Shown piece after piece: positions 62,864-64,000 of a stretch of 64,000 nt of DNA. The notes under the pieces are model-generated. The model did not search any database, was not told the DNA's origin, and saw only the letters and a list, made by a program, of their open reading frames with translations. How positions within the stretch are numbered: the first letter of the stretch is position 1; each line of letters begins with the position of its first letter. The stretch spans positions 27,274,788 to 27,338,787 of the forward strand of contig OX393581.1 of the NCBI GenBank assembly GCA_947652605.1, written 5' to 3'. A program made the position numbers and the translations under genes. The DNA is from Elmis aenea (Eukaryota; Arthropoda; Insecta; Coleoptera; Elmidae).

Positions 62864-64000
62864 AGTATCATACTCTTTAAGAAATTTCAAGGAATTCTAA
62901 ATTTTTCCACAGAAAAGCCGTAAATATTGAAAACGTACATTAGCATCGTTTCACTAGTTCAAGGTTCAAAAACAAATTCATGACCATAGTCGTCAAAATC
63001 TCCGGTGGAGATTTTGATCGTTCGCGCTTAACCAACTTGGCTTTTTAATCAGTTTCTGTTTTCACGCAATTTTTTGCTAGATTCACGTAACTGTCGCTGT
63101 TACTGACGCTTTTTGATGAAGCAAATTGACACTCGAGACTTTCGTAGTCCCAAACATCAGTAAACTTACTTTAATCAAATACGGCTTAACTTACATTTTC
63201 CAGACATGATATTTCTTTTGGGTGAAGTATTGTAAGTCCACATCTTGTTTCCCGTTCGATGTTTACCATAACACAAGTTAACTTTATTTTGTTAACGGCA
63301 GATATGATATAATCGATTGCAGCAGCCATCCTTTCGGCGTTGTTTCTCTTTTATCGGTTTAAAATCATTTTAAAAAGTTGTTTAAGTATACTTAGCAGCG
63401 CCCAGGGAATGTGCCACAAGGGTACCTTTATAAGAGGGTATGGCAAAGCTTCATGCGCGCTCCTAATTTATAATAGCGGCAATGGGATTATATGAGATTT
63501 CTTTTAATAACCTCATTTTTAAACGAAATTTGAAGGTCAAAACTCAATCGGTATGCGGAAATAGATTCAATAGTAAGTATAGCAACTAAAAAGTGATTAA
63601 AATTAAGGGTTAATAATTGTTATTAGCTATTAATGTTCAAAAAACATTTACGGAGAGCGTATTTCCACTGTAGGCATGCAACCCATGATACACGCAGTGT
63701 ACATAAAATAATTTAAAACACTTGTAATATCAGTGTTTTTTGTGTGTACGATAGTTGCAACAATATATTGCAGTACTTACTTTTAAGCAGGGTAAGAAGT
63801 CGGTTTTTTTAAAACCGGTTTACGGTAATTTTTTTCCGTATAAGTGATTTTTAACCGAAACCGTTATTTTATTTGGCAAATAAACGGCAACTTTAGCCAA
63901 AATAATTAAAAACCGTTTTTTTTTACATTTTTTTTGGATAAAAATTACTTTAAAAAATACGTAATCTGTATTAAATGCGATTAGTTTACCTGTAATTACT
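62864..64000. other. Downstream DNA to window end
   Basis: No gene seen. A small stem AAAATCTCC / GGAGATTTT at about 62995-63015. From 63790 on, words such as AAAACCGGTTT and AACCGAAACCGTTAT recall 60000-60670 and may be one end of another repeat that continues beyond the window. Confidence 0.4.

Noticed and set aside
1..64000. tRNA, rRNA or other structured RNA genes
   Set aside because: I saw no A/B box pair with a cloverleaf or rRNA-like sequence; a dedicated search (tRNAscan, Rfam) was not possible.

Overview
The window is AT-rich animal nuclear DNA, almost certainly from an insect. It holds a five-exon tetraspanin gene with long introns that most resembles the insect Tsp5D type, a linker-histone-domain gene, an integrated Polinton/Maverick, and many DNA transposons, MITEs and LINE remnants. 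I cannot name the order with confidence.

Layout. 1-3322: nested MITEs (a TAA-flanked Harbinger-like family and a TA-flanked family starting CAGGGTGTG). 3329-21256: one complete Polinton/Maverick of about 17.9 kb, with 283-bp terminal inverted repeats (TIRs) that look identical and a 6-bp target duplication CAGTAC. 21263-36304: mostly TE-derived intergenic DNA: a piggyBac-like element with a TA-flanked MITE inside it, a hAT with an 8-bp duplication, and a second piggyBac-like element split by a LOA/I-like LINE. 36323-55255: the tetraspanin gene, its introns filled with TA-flanked palindromic elements. 55256-61731: downstream DNA with several hAT and MITE insertions, including a 3.2-kb hAT that still encodes a dimerisation domain. 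62120-62863: a single-exon linker histone (H15) domain gene. 62864-64000: nothing convincing.

The Polinton carries the full set for a virus-like self-synthesising element. For replication and insertion it has a protein-primed DNA polymerase B and a chromodomain integrase. For virion assembly it has a packaging ATPase, an adenain-like protease, a double-jelly-roll major capsid protein, a penton-like minor capsid gene, a phospholipase-A2-like protein and a basic core/pVI-like protein. Accessory genes are a DUF8207 protein, a fibre-like coiled-coil protein, two secreted or membrane glycoprotein-like proteins, a nucleotidyltransferase-like protein, an OB-fold-like protein and several small unknowns. 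Genes sit on both strands in tight clusters with 4-bp ATGA overlaps or 2-bp gaps.

The points most worth attention are these. The polymerase appears to be a spliced gene whose two small upstream exons add an array of C2H2 zinc fingers. The TIRs are near-perfect and almost all reading frames are open, which implies a young insertion, yet the penton-like gene has a single frameshift. A nucleotidyltransferase-like gene sits downstream of a thrice-repeated noncoding module. The last ORFs of the element have no function I can name.
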